From an uncultured Clostridia bacterium (lineage in GTDB: Bacteria > Bacillota > Clostridia > Christensenellales > CAG-314): a stretch of DNA of 7,158 nucleotides. The first letter of the stretch is position 1. Each line of letters starts with the position of its first letter. The stretch spans positions 1-7,158 of the forward strand of contig CAKRAM010000012.1 of NCBI GenBank assembly GCA_934294965.1, given 5' to 3'. The translations under genes and the position numbers were made by a program. Under the pieces are notes generated by a model that saw only the letters and a program-made list of their open reading frames with translations, ran no database searches and was not told the origin of the DNA. Positions 1 to 6,034 of this stretch are shown here, piece by piece.

Positions 1-947
1 ATCAGGCAGGTTTCAGGCGTGCGGTCGCGTCTATGGGGACAAGCCTAACGCAAAACCAAGCCAAGTGGCTTTCCAGGCTAACAAGTCAAATTTACGTTTG
101 TTACGACGGCGACGCCGCAGGGCAAAAAGCCACCGTTCGAGGTATGGACATTTTGGATAAAGCCGGGCTGGAAGTCAAGGTTATGTCCGTTCCGGAAAAT
201 ATGGATCCGGACGAATACATACAACAGTACGGCGCGCAAGCGTTTGAAAAACTTATAGAGCAGGCGTTGCCCCTTCCGGACTACAAACTAGAATTGCTGG
301 ACGAGGCGTTCCCGTTGGATACGGCGGATGCGGTAAAACGCAACGAGTATTTGCCAAAGTACGTAAACGGCGCAATATCCATGCTAAAACAGTTGGACGA
401 CGTTCGTCAGGCGCAGTACGTCAAAGCCGTATCGCTAAAAACCGGCTATTCCGAAGATTTTCTTCGTAGGAAACTTGCCGGCATTGCCGTTGCCGAGGAG
501 GAAGCCGCTCAAAAGCCAACCGAGCAGCAACCTTCTGCGCCGGAAACGGCGGAAATAAAGGCAAAATACTTTGTGGCGGCTTGCTTGCTTGCAGGTGAAA
601 GTTACGCCTCTTGGGATGAAATGCCGATATGCGAAACGCCATTTTTGAAGCAACTGTTCGACTACTTGCAGCAGTCGTATAAAAAGGGAGAAATACCCTC
701 GGCGGACATGATCTACACAGTTTGTCCGGATGCGTCCAAAGCCGAGTATAACGCGGTGCTCGGCATAGACCTCAGTCCCAAAAAGCAGGCAATCAACAAA
801 GCGTGCTACGCCGAGTGCAAAAAACTTATCGAGGTGCAAAGGTTAAAGCAGCAGCGCAATGACCTTCTTGCCGAAATCAAACAGCACCCGGAGCGCACGG
901 ATTTACTATCGGCGCTTGCGGAAATCACCTCAAAAATCAATGCATAA
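1..947 (+). CDS. dnaG: DNA primase DnaG, 3' part (5' end outside window)
   Basis: DnaG makes the short RNA primers used at the replication fork and binds the replicative helicase through its C-terminal domain. The frame is already open at base 3 and reads QAGFRRAVASMGTSLTQNQ, which matches the middle of the TOPRIM domain, so the ATG at 33 is an internal methionine and not the start. The metal-binding DGD of TOPRIM lies in CYDGDAAG at about bases 102-125. The catalytic glutamate of the domain would lie just upstream of the window. After TOPRIM come a helical stretch and a C-terminal part of about 120 residues, lysine- and glutamate-rich, where the helicase-binding domain is expected. The roughly 314 codons seen fit the second half of a protein of about 600 residues. 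It ends in TAA, 42 bases before rpoD, the usual order of the macromolecular-synthesis operon. No terminator lies between them. The identification is firm; the exact limits of the C-terminal domain are inferred. Confidence 0.96.
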   Translation, partial: QAGFRRAVASMGTSLTQNQAKWLSRLTSQIYVCYDGDAAGQKATVRGMDILDKAGLEVKVMSVPENMDPDEYIQQYGAQAFEKLIEQALPLPDYKLELLDEAFPLDTADAVKRNEYLPKYVNGAISMLKQLDDVRQAQYVKAVSLKTGYSEDFLRRKLAGIAVAEEEAAQKPTEQQPSAPETAEIKAKYFVAACLLAGESYASWDEMPICETPFLKQLFDYLQQSYKKGEIPSADMIYTVCPDASKAEYNAVLGIDLSPKKQAINKACYAECKKLIEVQRLKQQRNDLLAEIKQHPERTDLLSALAEITSKINA

Positions 948-989
948 ATATGCACGAATACTTGTGAACATAAGTTAAAAGGAGATAAA

Positions 990-2039
990 ATGGAAGTAAA
1001 CCAAGAGTATTTGCAAAACATGCTCAAAGAAATTAAGGAAAGCGGCAACGACACCGTCACTTACGAGGAATTGGAGGCAAAACTGGAAAAAACCGACATC
1101 ACCCCGGAACAAAATGCCGAATTGTACAAGTATTTGGAAAACAACGGAATCAAAATCGTCGATTCGTTCGAAAAGGACAATCGCGCATTGTACAAATCCA
1201 TCGGCGACGTGGCGGTGGACGATCCGGTAAAGATGTACCTCAAAGATATCGGCAAAGTGCCTCTTTTGTCAGCCGAGGAGGAAGTCGCGTTGGCAAAGCG
1301 TATGCTGGAAGGCGACGAGGACGCAAAACGTCGTTTGTCGGAAGCCAACCTTCGTTTGGTTGTATCGGTTGCCAAGCGTTACGTTGGTAGAGGCATGCTG
1401 TTTTTGGATTTGATTCAAGAAGGTAACTTGGGACTTATGAAAGCCGTTGCCAAATTCGACTATACCAAGGGCTTCAAGTTCAGCACGTACGCCACTTGGT
1501 GGATTCGTCAGGCAATCGTTCGTGCCATTGCCGATCAGGCTCGCACGATTCGTATCCCCGTACATATGGTGGAAACAATCAACCGTCAGGTTCGCGCACA
1601 ACGCGCCCTGTTGCAGGAATTGGGCAGAGAGCCTACTCCGGAAGAAATTGGCGAATATATGGGTATCCCCGCCGAAAAAGTGGTGGAAATTCAAAAAATC
1701 GCGCAGGATCCCGTCAGTTTGGAAACGCCCATCGGCGAGGAAGAAGACAGCCACCTTATGGACTTTATCGAGGATACAAAAACCATTGCGCCCAGCGATA
1801 TGGCGGCTCAAACGATGCTGCGCGAACAACTAATCGCGTCTTTGCACAAACTTACCCCTCGTGAAGAAAAGGTTATTCGCCTAAGATACGGTTTGGACGA
1901 CGGCAAACAACGCACGTTGGAAGAAGTCGGCAAGGAATTTAACGTAACGCGTGAGCGTATTCGTCAAATTGAAGCAAAAGCGTTGCGCAAGCTTCGCAAT
2001 CCCACCAAGTCGCGCAAACTTCGCGACTATTTGGACTAA
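990..2039 (+). CDS. rpoD: Primary sigma factor SigA/RpoD
   Basis: This is the housekeeping sigma-70 factor, which directs RNA polymerase to -35/-10 promoters. All expected regions are present in 349 residues: an acidic, divergent region 1.1 (about 1-70); region 1.2 starting DDPVKMYLKDIGKVPLL (77-93); regions 2.1-2.4 with LIQEGNLGLMKAV and the RpoD box FSTYATWWIRQAI (about 113-190); region 3 (about 193-262); and region 4 with the -35-binding helix-turn-helix TLEEVGKEFNVTRERIRQIE (309-328). It lacks the long non-conserved insert of the Escherichia protein, as is usual in Bacillota. The start is set by AAGGAG at 979-984, five bases before the ATG. The stop TAA shares its last A with the ATG of the next gene. 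Sigma-A-type promoters elsewhere in the window (before mscS, divIC and the last gene) fit this factor. An alternative sigma factor is unlikely, because region 1.2 and the complete region 2-4 core are of the primary type. Confidence 0.98.
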   Translation: MEVNQEYLQNMLKEIKESGNDTVTYEELEAKLEKTDITPEQNAELYKYLENNGIKIVDSFEKDNRALYKSIGDVAVDDPVKMYLKDIGKVPLLSAEEEVALAKRMLEGDEDAKRRLSEANLRLVVSVAKRYVGRGMLFLDLIQEGNLGLMKAVAKFDYTKGFKFSTYATWWIRQAIVRAIADQARTIRIPVHMVETINRQVRAQRALLQELGREPTPEEIGEYMGIPAEKVVEIQKIAQDPVSLETPIGEEEDSHLMDFIEDTKTIAPSDMAAQTMLREQLIASLHKLTPREEKVIRLRYGLDDGKQRTLEEVGKEFNVTRERIRQIEAKALRKLRNPTKSRKLRDYLD

Positions 2040-2686
2040 TGGGAGCAAAGCGTTTTTCCAAAATAATAGCGGCTGTCCCCAAGTGTCAAACGCTTGCCGA
2101 CGTAGGGTGCGATCACGGTTATGTCGGCATTGCCGCACTGGAAAAAGGACTGGCAAACTTTGTGGTGTTTTCGGATATTTCCGCCGAAAGTTTGCGCAAG
2201 GCAAAGGTTAACTGTCCGACGGACTTTCGGGATAACGCAAAGTTCGTCTGCCAAGACGGTTTGGGGGACGAAGTTGTCGATTGTGCCGTTATTGCCGGTA
2301 TGGGCGGTTTGGAAACGATCTCGGTTTTGACCAAGGCAAAGCATTTGCCGCAAACGTTGGTTTTGCAACCGATGAGAAATCAAACGGACGTGCGTAAGTA
2401 TTTGCAAACCGACTACAAAATTATTTTCGACCAAAAGTTTTGCGACGTGAAGTTCTACGACCTTATCGTTGCCGAAAAATGTGCAGGCGGTTGGGCTTTA
2501 AGTGATGACGAAATTCAGTTCGGGCTTACCAATTTGACCGAGCCTACAACGGATTTTGTAGACTTTTTGGACGCGGAAATAGCAAAATATCAACAAATAC
2601 TAACTCGTTGCAACGATTTAGCCGTGGCAAACATACTTGCCAAAACGCTTGCCGTTGCCAAACGAATCAGGGAGGAACAACAATGA
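2039..2686 (+). CDS. trmK: tRNA (adenine22-N1)-methyltransferase TrmK
   Basis: TrmK (YqfN family) uses S-adenosylmethionine to methylate N1 of adenine 22 in the D-loop of some tRNAs; it is a Gram-positive enzyme. The 215-residue protein begins with a Rossmann methyltransferase fold: motif I is LADVGCDHGYVG (19-30), followed by an acidic SDIS (45-48) that should contact the cofactor ribose, then AGMGG (86-90) and LQPMRN (109-114), both characteristic of this family rather than of generic methyltransferases. The C-terminal part is helical, as expected. The ATG overlaps the rpoD stop by one base (TAATG), and no Shine-Dalgarno site is visible before it, so translation is probably coupled to rpoD. 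Its end overlaps the next ATG as ATGA. The neighbourhood (rpoD-trmK) is the classic one. In many relatives a nif3-like gene follows trmK; here it is absent. Confidence 0.93.
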   Translation: MGAKRFSKIIAAVPKCQTLADVGCDHGYVGIAALEKGLANFVVFSDISAESLRKAKVNCPTDFRDNAKFVCQDGLGDEVVDCAVIAGMGGLETISVLTKAKHLPQTLVLQPMRNQTDVRKYLQTDYKIIFDQKFCDVKFYDLIVAEKCAGGWALSDDEIQFGLTNLTEPTTDFVDFLDAEIAKYQQILTRCNDLAVANILAKTLAVAKRIREEQQ

Positions 2687-3384
2687 TACAAAGTGAAATG
2701 TTGGAATATCAATCTTTGGACGGCGAACTCAATCGCATCGAAAAAGAATTGCGTAAAAATGAGTTTTTTATCAAACGTAAGCAATACAAAGGGCTTAAGC
2801 AGGAATGTGAAGATAAACTTGTAAAAATGGAAGCCAAAGCCGGCGAACTTAAAGCGCAATTGGCGCAAACTACGCAAAGTTTGGCAAAAATCAACGCAAT
2901 CGTAGAGGAGTACAACAAGGAAATCAACGGAATTCAGGACGACGACGAACTCAGTTATATGTCCAAAAAACTTGCCGAGCAAACGGAGTTGCTTGCGGCG
3001 GTGGAAAAGGACATCAAACGTATCTTGCACGACGGTGAAGAAATCTCTCGTTTGTTCGACGAACTGAACGCCAAACTTCCCAAAATCGTTGCCGGCTACA
3101 ACAAATGCAACGATGAATTCAATAAGGCGGCGGCGGAAGTCAAACCCAAAGTCAACGACATCAAATGTCGTCAGGCAATGCTAAAAAAGGCTATCGATCC
3201 GTCCTTGTTTGAAAAATATCAAAAAATTTCCGACGGGCAGGTGTATCCGGTGTTCGTTCCGCTTTTGGACGAGTGCAGATGCGGCGGTTGTCGTATGGAA
3301 ATGCCCAAAGCGGTTATCGACGCACAAATGCAGGGTAAAAGTTATATGCGCTGCGAGCATTGCGGAAGGATAATATACAAATAG
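2683..3384 (+). CDS. COG1579-type coiled-coil protein with C-terminal zinc ribbon
   Basis: The start used is the ATG at 2683, which forms an ATGA overlap with the trmK stop and has GGAGGA at 2671-2676 seven bases upstream. The frame is open further 5' (an ATG at 2608), but that part lies inside trmK and has no ribosome site. The 233-residue protein is mostly a long charged helix (about 5-150) rich in Glu, Lys, Leu and Gln, typical of a coiled coil. A C4 zinc ribbon follows, with ligand pairs C200-x2-C203 and C224-x2-C227; an extra C198 stands just before the first pair. This layout matches the C4-type zinc-ribbon family COG1579 (DUF164), which often lies beside trmK or nif3 genes. Its biochemical role is not established; nucleic-acid or ribosome-related roles have been suggested for the fold but cannot be read from the sequence. 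Family assignment is confident, function is not. Confidence 0.88.
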   Translation: MIQSEMLEYQSLDGELNRIEKELRKNEFFIKRKQYKGLKQECEDKLVKMEAKAGELKAQLAQTTQSLAKINAIVEEYNKEINGIQDDDELSYMSKKLAEQTELLAAVEKDIKRILHDGEEISRLFDELNAKLPKIVAGYNKCNDEFNKAAAEVKPKVNDIKCRQAMLKKAIDPSLFEKYQKISDGQVYPVFVPLLDECRCGGCRMEMPKAVIDAQMQGKSYMRCEHCGRIIYK

Positions 3385-3440
3385 ACGTAACAAGGGAAAG
3401 TAAACGGACAAATGATGGTATAAACAAATCGGAGGGACTT

Positions 3441-4070
3441 ATGGATAACGTAATCATCATCGAGCATCCGCTCATCTCACACAAAGTAGCCAAACTGCGC
3501 GATAAATCCACCAACACCAAAATGTTCAGAGAGTTGGTAGAGGAAATTTCCACGCTAATCACCTACGAGGCTTTTAAGGATTTGCCCACAGTCGAGGTGC
3601 AAGTCGAAACCCCGCTGGAAGTGACCACTCAAAAAATCATTGCCGAAAACACGGTGGTGATCGTGCCGATTCTTCGCGCCGGATTGGGCATGGTAAACGG
3701 CGTTCACACGTTGTTTCCGTCGGCAAAAGTCGGTCACATCGGCATGTACAGGGACGAAACCACCTGTCAGCCGCAGGAGTACTACTGCAAACTTCCGCCC
3801 GATTTGGAAAACAAAATTTGCGTAGTTTTGGATCCCATGTTGGCAACCGGCGGTAGCGCCATTGCCGCAGTGGATTTGCTCAAATCCAAGGGTGCGCACA
3901 ATATCAAATGCATGCACATCATCGCCGCCCCGGAAGGTATCGAGGCTCTTCACAACGCCCATCCGGACGTACAAATCTATTGTGCCGTTTGCGACCGCGA
4001 ACTTAACGAAAATAGTTACATTTTGCCCGGTTTGGGCGATGCCGGCGACCGCTTGTTCGGCACGAAGTAG
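3441..4070 (+). CDS. upp: Uracil phosphoribosyltransferase
   Basis: Upp joins uracil to PRPP to give UMP in pyrimidine salvage, in the cytoplasm. At 209 residues it has exactly the usual length when started at the ATG at 3441, which has GGAGGG at 3431-3436; a longer open frame from 3360 overlaps the previous gene and would add an atypical 27-residue tail. The PRPP-binding loop is VVLDPMLATGGSA (128-140) with D131 and T136-G137-G138, and the C-terminal uracil-binding signature YILPGLGDAGDRLFGTK is complete. The N-terminal HPLISHKVAKLRD, with the following T and FREL, is also canonical. It lies 56 bases after the COG1579 gene with no terminator between, so read-through from the dnaG-rpoD unit is likely. 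No PyrR-type attenuator or other pyrimidine-responsive leader is visible in the short gap. Confidence 0.98.
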   Translation: MDNVIIIEHPLISHKVAKLRDKSTNTKMFRELVEEISTLITYEAFKDLPTVEVQVETPLEVTTQKIIAENTVVIVPILRAGLGMVNGVHTLFPSAKVGHIGMYRDETTCQPQEYYCKLPPDLENKICVVLDPMLATGGSAIAAVDLLKSKGAHNIKCMHIIAAPEGIEALHNAHPDVQIYCAVCDRELNENSYILPGLGDAGDRLFGTK

Positions 4071-4106
4071 TGCATATTTATACATAATCGGCAGGCTTGT
4101 TCGGCA
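4051..4106 (+). repeat. 12-base direct repeat across the upp stop
   Basis: The 12-mer GCTTGTTCGGCA occurs at 4051-4062, inside the last codons of upp, and again exactly at 4095-4106 in the gap after upp, 44 bases away. A few flanking bases also agree (a GGC a little upstream of each copy). It may be a remnant of a small tandem duplication of the 3' end of upp. A chance match cannot be excluded for so short a repeat. Confidence 0.5.
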
Positions 4107-4110
4107 TAAC

Positions 4111-4148
4111 GGTTTCACCACGGAAACACAATTTAAGGAGGTGAAATT
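4111..4148 (+). promoter_or_regulatory. Possible Shine-Dalgarno-masking hairpin before the 57-residue ORF
   Basis: The bases TTTCACC at 4113-4119 are perfectly complementary to GGTGAAA at 4140-4146. Two G-U pairs (4111-4148, 4112-4147) extend this to nine pairs with a 20-base loop. The 3' arm covers the end of the very strong ribosome site AAGGAGGTGA (4135-4144) and reaches the start codon. A competing small hairpin, GTTTC (4112-4116) with GAAAC (4123-4127), uses the same 5' arm and would free the ribosome site. This is the geometry of a translational switch, seen directly as complementarity. That it works in the cell is inference, since any sequence resembling the 16S rRNA 3' end will pair with a strong Shine-Dalgarno site. 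Confidence 0.4.
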
Positions 4149-4322
4149 ATGACGTTAAAAGGAAAATTGTTTCGCAAATCAATCGGAGAAGATTGGGCGC
4201 AGAAACCGGAAAAGTACTGCCTCGATGTATACAAAATGGAATTGGCAGATTACAAAGCGCCCGACTATATAAAAATTGACGAAAACGGCAAAGTTGTCTA
4301 TTCTCCCGAAATGACGGAATGA
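4149..4322 (+). CDS. Small hypothetical protein, 57 residues
   Basis: I do not recognise this protein. The case for a real gene is a near-perfect ribosome site, AAGGAGGTGA at 4135-4144, four bases before the ATG; a position between upp and a strong terminator; and a plausible composition with about ten Lys/Arg, eleven Asp/Glu and several aromatic residues. It has no signal peptide, no membrane segment and a single cysteine (C24). It begins MTLKGKLFRKSIGEDW, and the middle and end (YKAPDYIKIDENGKVVY, residues 35-51) suggest a beta-hairpin with a DENGK turn. It is probably co-transcribed with upp, 78 bases upstream, as the last gene of the unit. The protein is soluble by inspection; a role in pyrimidine salvage is suggested only by position and should not be assumed. 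Confidence 0.72.
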   Translation: MTLKGKLFRKSIGEDWAQKPEKYCLDVYKMELADYKAPDYIKIDENGKVVYSPEMTE

Positions 4323-4342
4323 AACAACTCCAAATATCAAAA

Positions 4343-4383
4343 AAAAGTGACAGAATTCACAATGTGTGAGTTCGGTCACTTTT
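4343..4383. terminator. Bidirectional intrinsic terminator between convergent genes
   Basis: The arms 4343-4361 and 4365-4383 pair over 19 positions with one A-G mismatch and one G-U pair, around a three-base loop ATG. On the + strand the hairpin ends in TTTT followed by GTATTTG; on the - strand the run of eight A at 4339-4346 gives a T8 tail. It therefore closes the upp/small-ORF unit on one strand and mscS on the other. Confidence 0.9.
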
Positions 4384-4398
4384 GTATTTGTAGGCAAA

Positions 4399-5388
4399 TT
4401 ACCTCAAATCTTCTTTGTCTTTGCCCATGTTCACAAATTTTGTAATCAAATCGGGTTCTTTTTCTTTCGGCTCAACTTTCTCCACACGTTCGGGCAAGCC
4501 TTCGCCTGTAACCGGCATGGTCACTTCGTCCGTGCGCAAACGAATTTCGGTTTGAGCGTACGGGACGGTAATTCCCACGCGCTTAAATTCGTTAAACACG
4601 GTTTCGGTTACGTAGTAGTAAACAGTCCAGTAGTCGCTGTTGTCGCACCAGCAATTGGCAAAAAAGTCCAAACTGCTGGAGCCCAAAACTTTAAGTCTGC
4701 AAAACGGCGCAGGATCGGTTTTTACCAAACCGCAACTGAGCATAGAATCGGTAACGATTTTTTTAACCTGTTCCACGTCGCTTTCGTATGCAACGGAAAA
4801 CGTAAAGTCCACACGCCTTGTGGGGTTTGCTCCGTAGTTTATCACCGCGTCGGAAACCACCTTGTTGTTGGGCAAAATCACACGCTTGTTGTCGGTTGTG
4901 GTGAGCGTGGTAAACATAAAGTTGATATTCAGCACGCTACCTTCCACATCGCCGATTTTAACGTAGTCGCCCTTTTGGAAAAGGTGACTGGAAACAATAA
5001 TTATTCCGTTTGCCAAGTTGGATATGTTGCTTTGCAATGCCATGCCTATTGCAAGTACGATAGCCGATAACGCAGTCACAAGTCCGCTTACGGGTATGCC
5101 CATCATGGAGCAAAGTATCAAAATAAGTATGAGCGATAGTCCAAAGTTTATCGTTTTGCACAAAAACGATTGCGCAATTTTTTCCATTTTGGTTTTGGCA
5201 AAAATCTTGCGGATAACCATCATAAGAACCTTGACTACAATAATTCCGCCCAGCAACACAATTGCAAAAAGCAAAATGTTCCAGTAGTTGCTGGTAAAAA
5301 AGTTCTTTATGTCGTTCCAAATGTTAATCACGTTTTCGGTAGTATCGTCCGTTGTGCCTGTGTCGGCAAACGCCAGCAAGTTCCACAT
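4399..5388 (-). CDS. mscS: MscS-family small-conductance mechanosensitive channel
   Basis: MscS channels open under membrane tension and release solutes during osmotic down-shock. The 329-residue protein has a short N-terminal stretch, then membrane helices at about 38-58 and 79-98, and the pore-lining TM3 from about 106 to 135, containing AIGMALQSNISNLANGI, closely parallel to the GLALQ...SLSNLAAG core of Escherichia MscS. The beta domain follows: FQKGDYVKIGDVEGSVLNI (137-155), TTTDNKRVILPNNKV (172-186), then AVINYG and an alpha/beta vestibule domain with VAYESDVEQVKKI. The C-terminal tail (about 295-329) is charged and rich in Lys and Glu. Three membrane helices and this length place it in the short, MscS-like (YkuT/YggB) group. 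The start is supported by AGGAGG on the - strand (bases 5396-5401), seven bases before the ATG. It is convergent with the upp unit and divergent from yabP, and has its own promoter. Confidence 0.93.
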   Translation of the reverse strand: MWNLLAFADTGTTDDTTENVINIWNDIKNFFTSNYWNILLFAIVLLGGIIVVKVLMMVIRKIFAKTKMEKIAQSFLCKTINFGLSLILILILCSMMGIPVSGLVTALSAIVLAIGMALQSNISNLANGIIIVSSHLFQKGDYVKIGDVEGSVLNINFMFTTLTTTDNKRVILPNNKVVSDAVINYGANPTRRVDFTFSVAYESDVEQVKKIVTDSMLSCGLVKTDPAPFCRLKVLGSSSLDFFANCWCDNSDYWTVYYYVTETVFNEFKRVGITVPYAQTEIRLRTDEVTMPVTGEGLPERVEKVEPKEKEPDLITKFVNMGKDKEDLR

Positions 5389-5449
5389 AACCGCGCCTCC
5401 TGTTTTTGCGATATTTGCCGTCCAAGCGGCATACTTTCAACCGACGAGC

Positions 5450-5478
5450 AGTATACCACAAAAACCGCGCCGTGTAAA
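5450..5478 (-). promoter_or_regulatory. Sigma-A promoter of mscS
   Basis: Read on the - strand, the -35 box TTTACA (5473-5478) and the -10 box TATACT (5450-5455) are 17 bases apart, and TGG stands directly before the -10 box, giving an extended -10 element. Transcription should start near 5443, leaving a leader of about 55 bases. That leader holds a small hairpin, TGCCG with CGGCA (5416-5431), before the ribosome site. Match to the consensus is strong: five of six bases in each box. Confidence 0.82.
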
Positions 5479-5733
5479 GCAATCAAACGTTCATCCGATA
5501 CTTCGCCCTCCCGCCGCCAAGTCGATTCGGCATGTTCGCAGTCGAGTGCGCCGGCATAGCCGGTTTCGCAGGTTCGTATTCTACGCTTGTTCCTTGTTGA
5601 TAAATAGACTTTGCGTTGCATATTGTCATAAGCCGTTTGCCAACCTTGCACACGAACCTATGGAACCGCCCTTCGGCGGCGAACCAACGGAAACAGGCGT
5701 TGCCTACGTTGCACGTTTGGTTGGAACAAGTCG
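5479..5733. other. Gene-free spacer between mscS and yabP promoters
   Basis: I see no credible gene in this stretch. Open frames cross it on both strands but have Cys/Arg-rich, unstructured translations, no ribosome sites and no recognisable motif. It is visibly richer in G and C than the A/T-rich gaps elsewhere. It contains two compact hairpins: CCGGC-ATA-GCCGG (5551-5563), extended by TGCG/CGCA with a TTT bulge (5547-5570), and CCGCC-CTTC-GGCGG (5666-5679). Neither has a T tract, so they are not clear terminators. A weak sigma-A-like pair, TTGATA (5597-5602) and CATATT (5619-5624), lies between them. In Bacillus an S4-domain gene (yabO/rqcP) precedes yabP; no trace of it is seen here. Confidence 0.5.
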
Positions 5734-5764
5734 TCATATTTCATTGATATTCACAATATACTAT
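5734..5764 (+). promoter_or_regulatory. Possible SigE-type sporulation promoter of yabP
   Basis: TCATATT (5734-5740) fits the SigE -35 pattern (K-M-ATATT), and TATACTAT (5757-5764) agrees at six of eight places with the SigE -10 pattern CATACAMT. The spacer is 16 bases, slightly longer than the usual 14-15. No good sigma-A -35 box lies at the right distance from TATACT. Transcription would begin near 5771, just before the ribosome site. The known control of Bacillus yabP/yabQ by SigE makes this reading reasonable, but the match is imperfect. Confidence 0.45.
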
Positions 5765-5788
5765 TCCAGCAAATAGGTGGGGTGTGGT

Positions 5789-6034
5789 ATGGCAAAAAGT
5801 CATTGTTTGAAGTTCGACGGCGCGGTGTTGATCGTCGGCGGAGTGGCAAAAGTGGAGGAAATCACCGACCGCGAAGCGCGCTTCAAATTGGAGGGCAAAT
5901 CGCTGGTGATAAAAGGCTCGTCGCTCAATTTGGTTGCGCTGGACAAGGAAAGCGGCACGGTCACGCTGGAAGTTAAGGAACTGACGTCGGCAACTTATCG
6001 TTCGGGCGGTGGCATAAAAGGGCTTTTCAGATGA
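5789..6034 (+). CDS. yabP: Spore protein YabP (YabP/YqfC family)
   Basis: YabP is a small mother-cell protein made during sporulation; its molecular role is not well defined. The 81-residue product follows the family pattern: a short lead-in HCLKFDG, the VGGVAKVEEI strand region (about 14-23), a charged segment, then SLVIKGSSLNLVALDKESGT (about 35-54), which matches the family's G-x-L-x-I-x-G-x-x-L-x-I-x-x-L-D-x-x-x-G core, and a final GLFR matching the usual FxxLF end. It is shorter than Bacillus YabP (about 100 residues), mainly at the N-terminus. The ATG at 5789 is preferred because AGGTGG at 5775-5780 lies eight bases upstream; a GTG at 5777 would add four residues but has no ribosome site. 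The stop overlaps yabQ as ATGA. The order yabP-yabQ-divIC supports the assignment strongly. Confidence 0.87.
   Translation: MAKSHCLKFDGAVLIVGGVAKVEEITDREARFKLEGKSLVIKGSSLNLVALDKESGTVTLEVKELTSATYRSGGGIKGLFR

Noticed and set aside
1269..1829. 186-codon open frame on the - strand within rpoD
   Set aside because: It is opposite the most conserved parts of sigma-A, has no ribosome site and shows no motif; it is a shadow.
3413..3424. TGGTATAAA resembling an extended -10 promoter before upp
   Set aside because: There is no -35 box at the right distance, and transcription would start at about 3431, inside the upp ribosome site, leaving a truncated leader. Read-through from the upstream unit is more likely.
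4366..5070. Long + strand open frame of 234 codons
   Set aside because: It is the antisense shadow of mscS: it is rich in His, Phe and Val, has no ribosome site, and overlaps a clear membrane-channel gene.
5288..5776. Open frame across the mscS-yabP gap that could be a gene of its own
   Set aside because: It begins inside mscS on the other strand, crosses the mscS promoter, lacks a ribosome site and has no recognisable domain.
5873..5884. Perfect 12-base palindrome GAAGCGCGCTTC
   Set aside because: It lies inside yabP, where it encodes ordinary residues, and no second copy or operator context is seen. Its likeness to part of the 6752-6776 hairpin is short enough to be chance.
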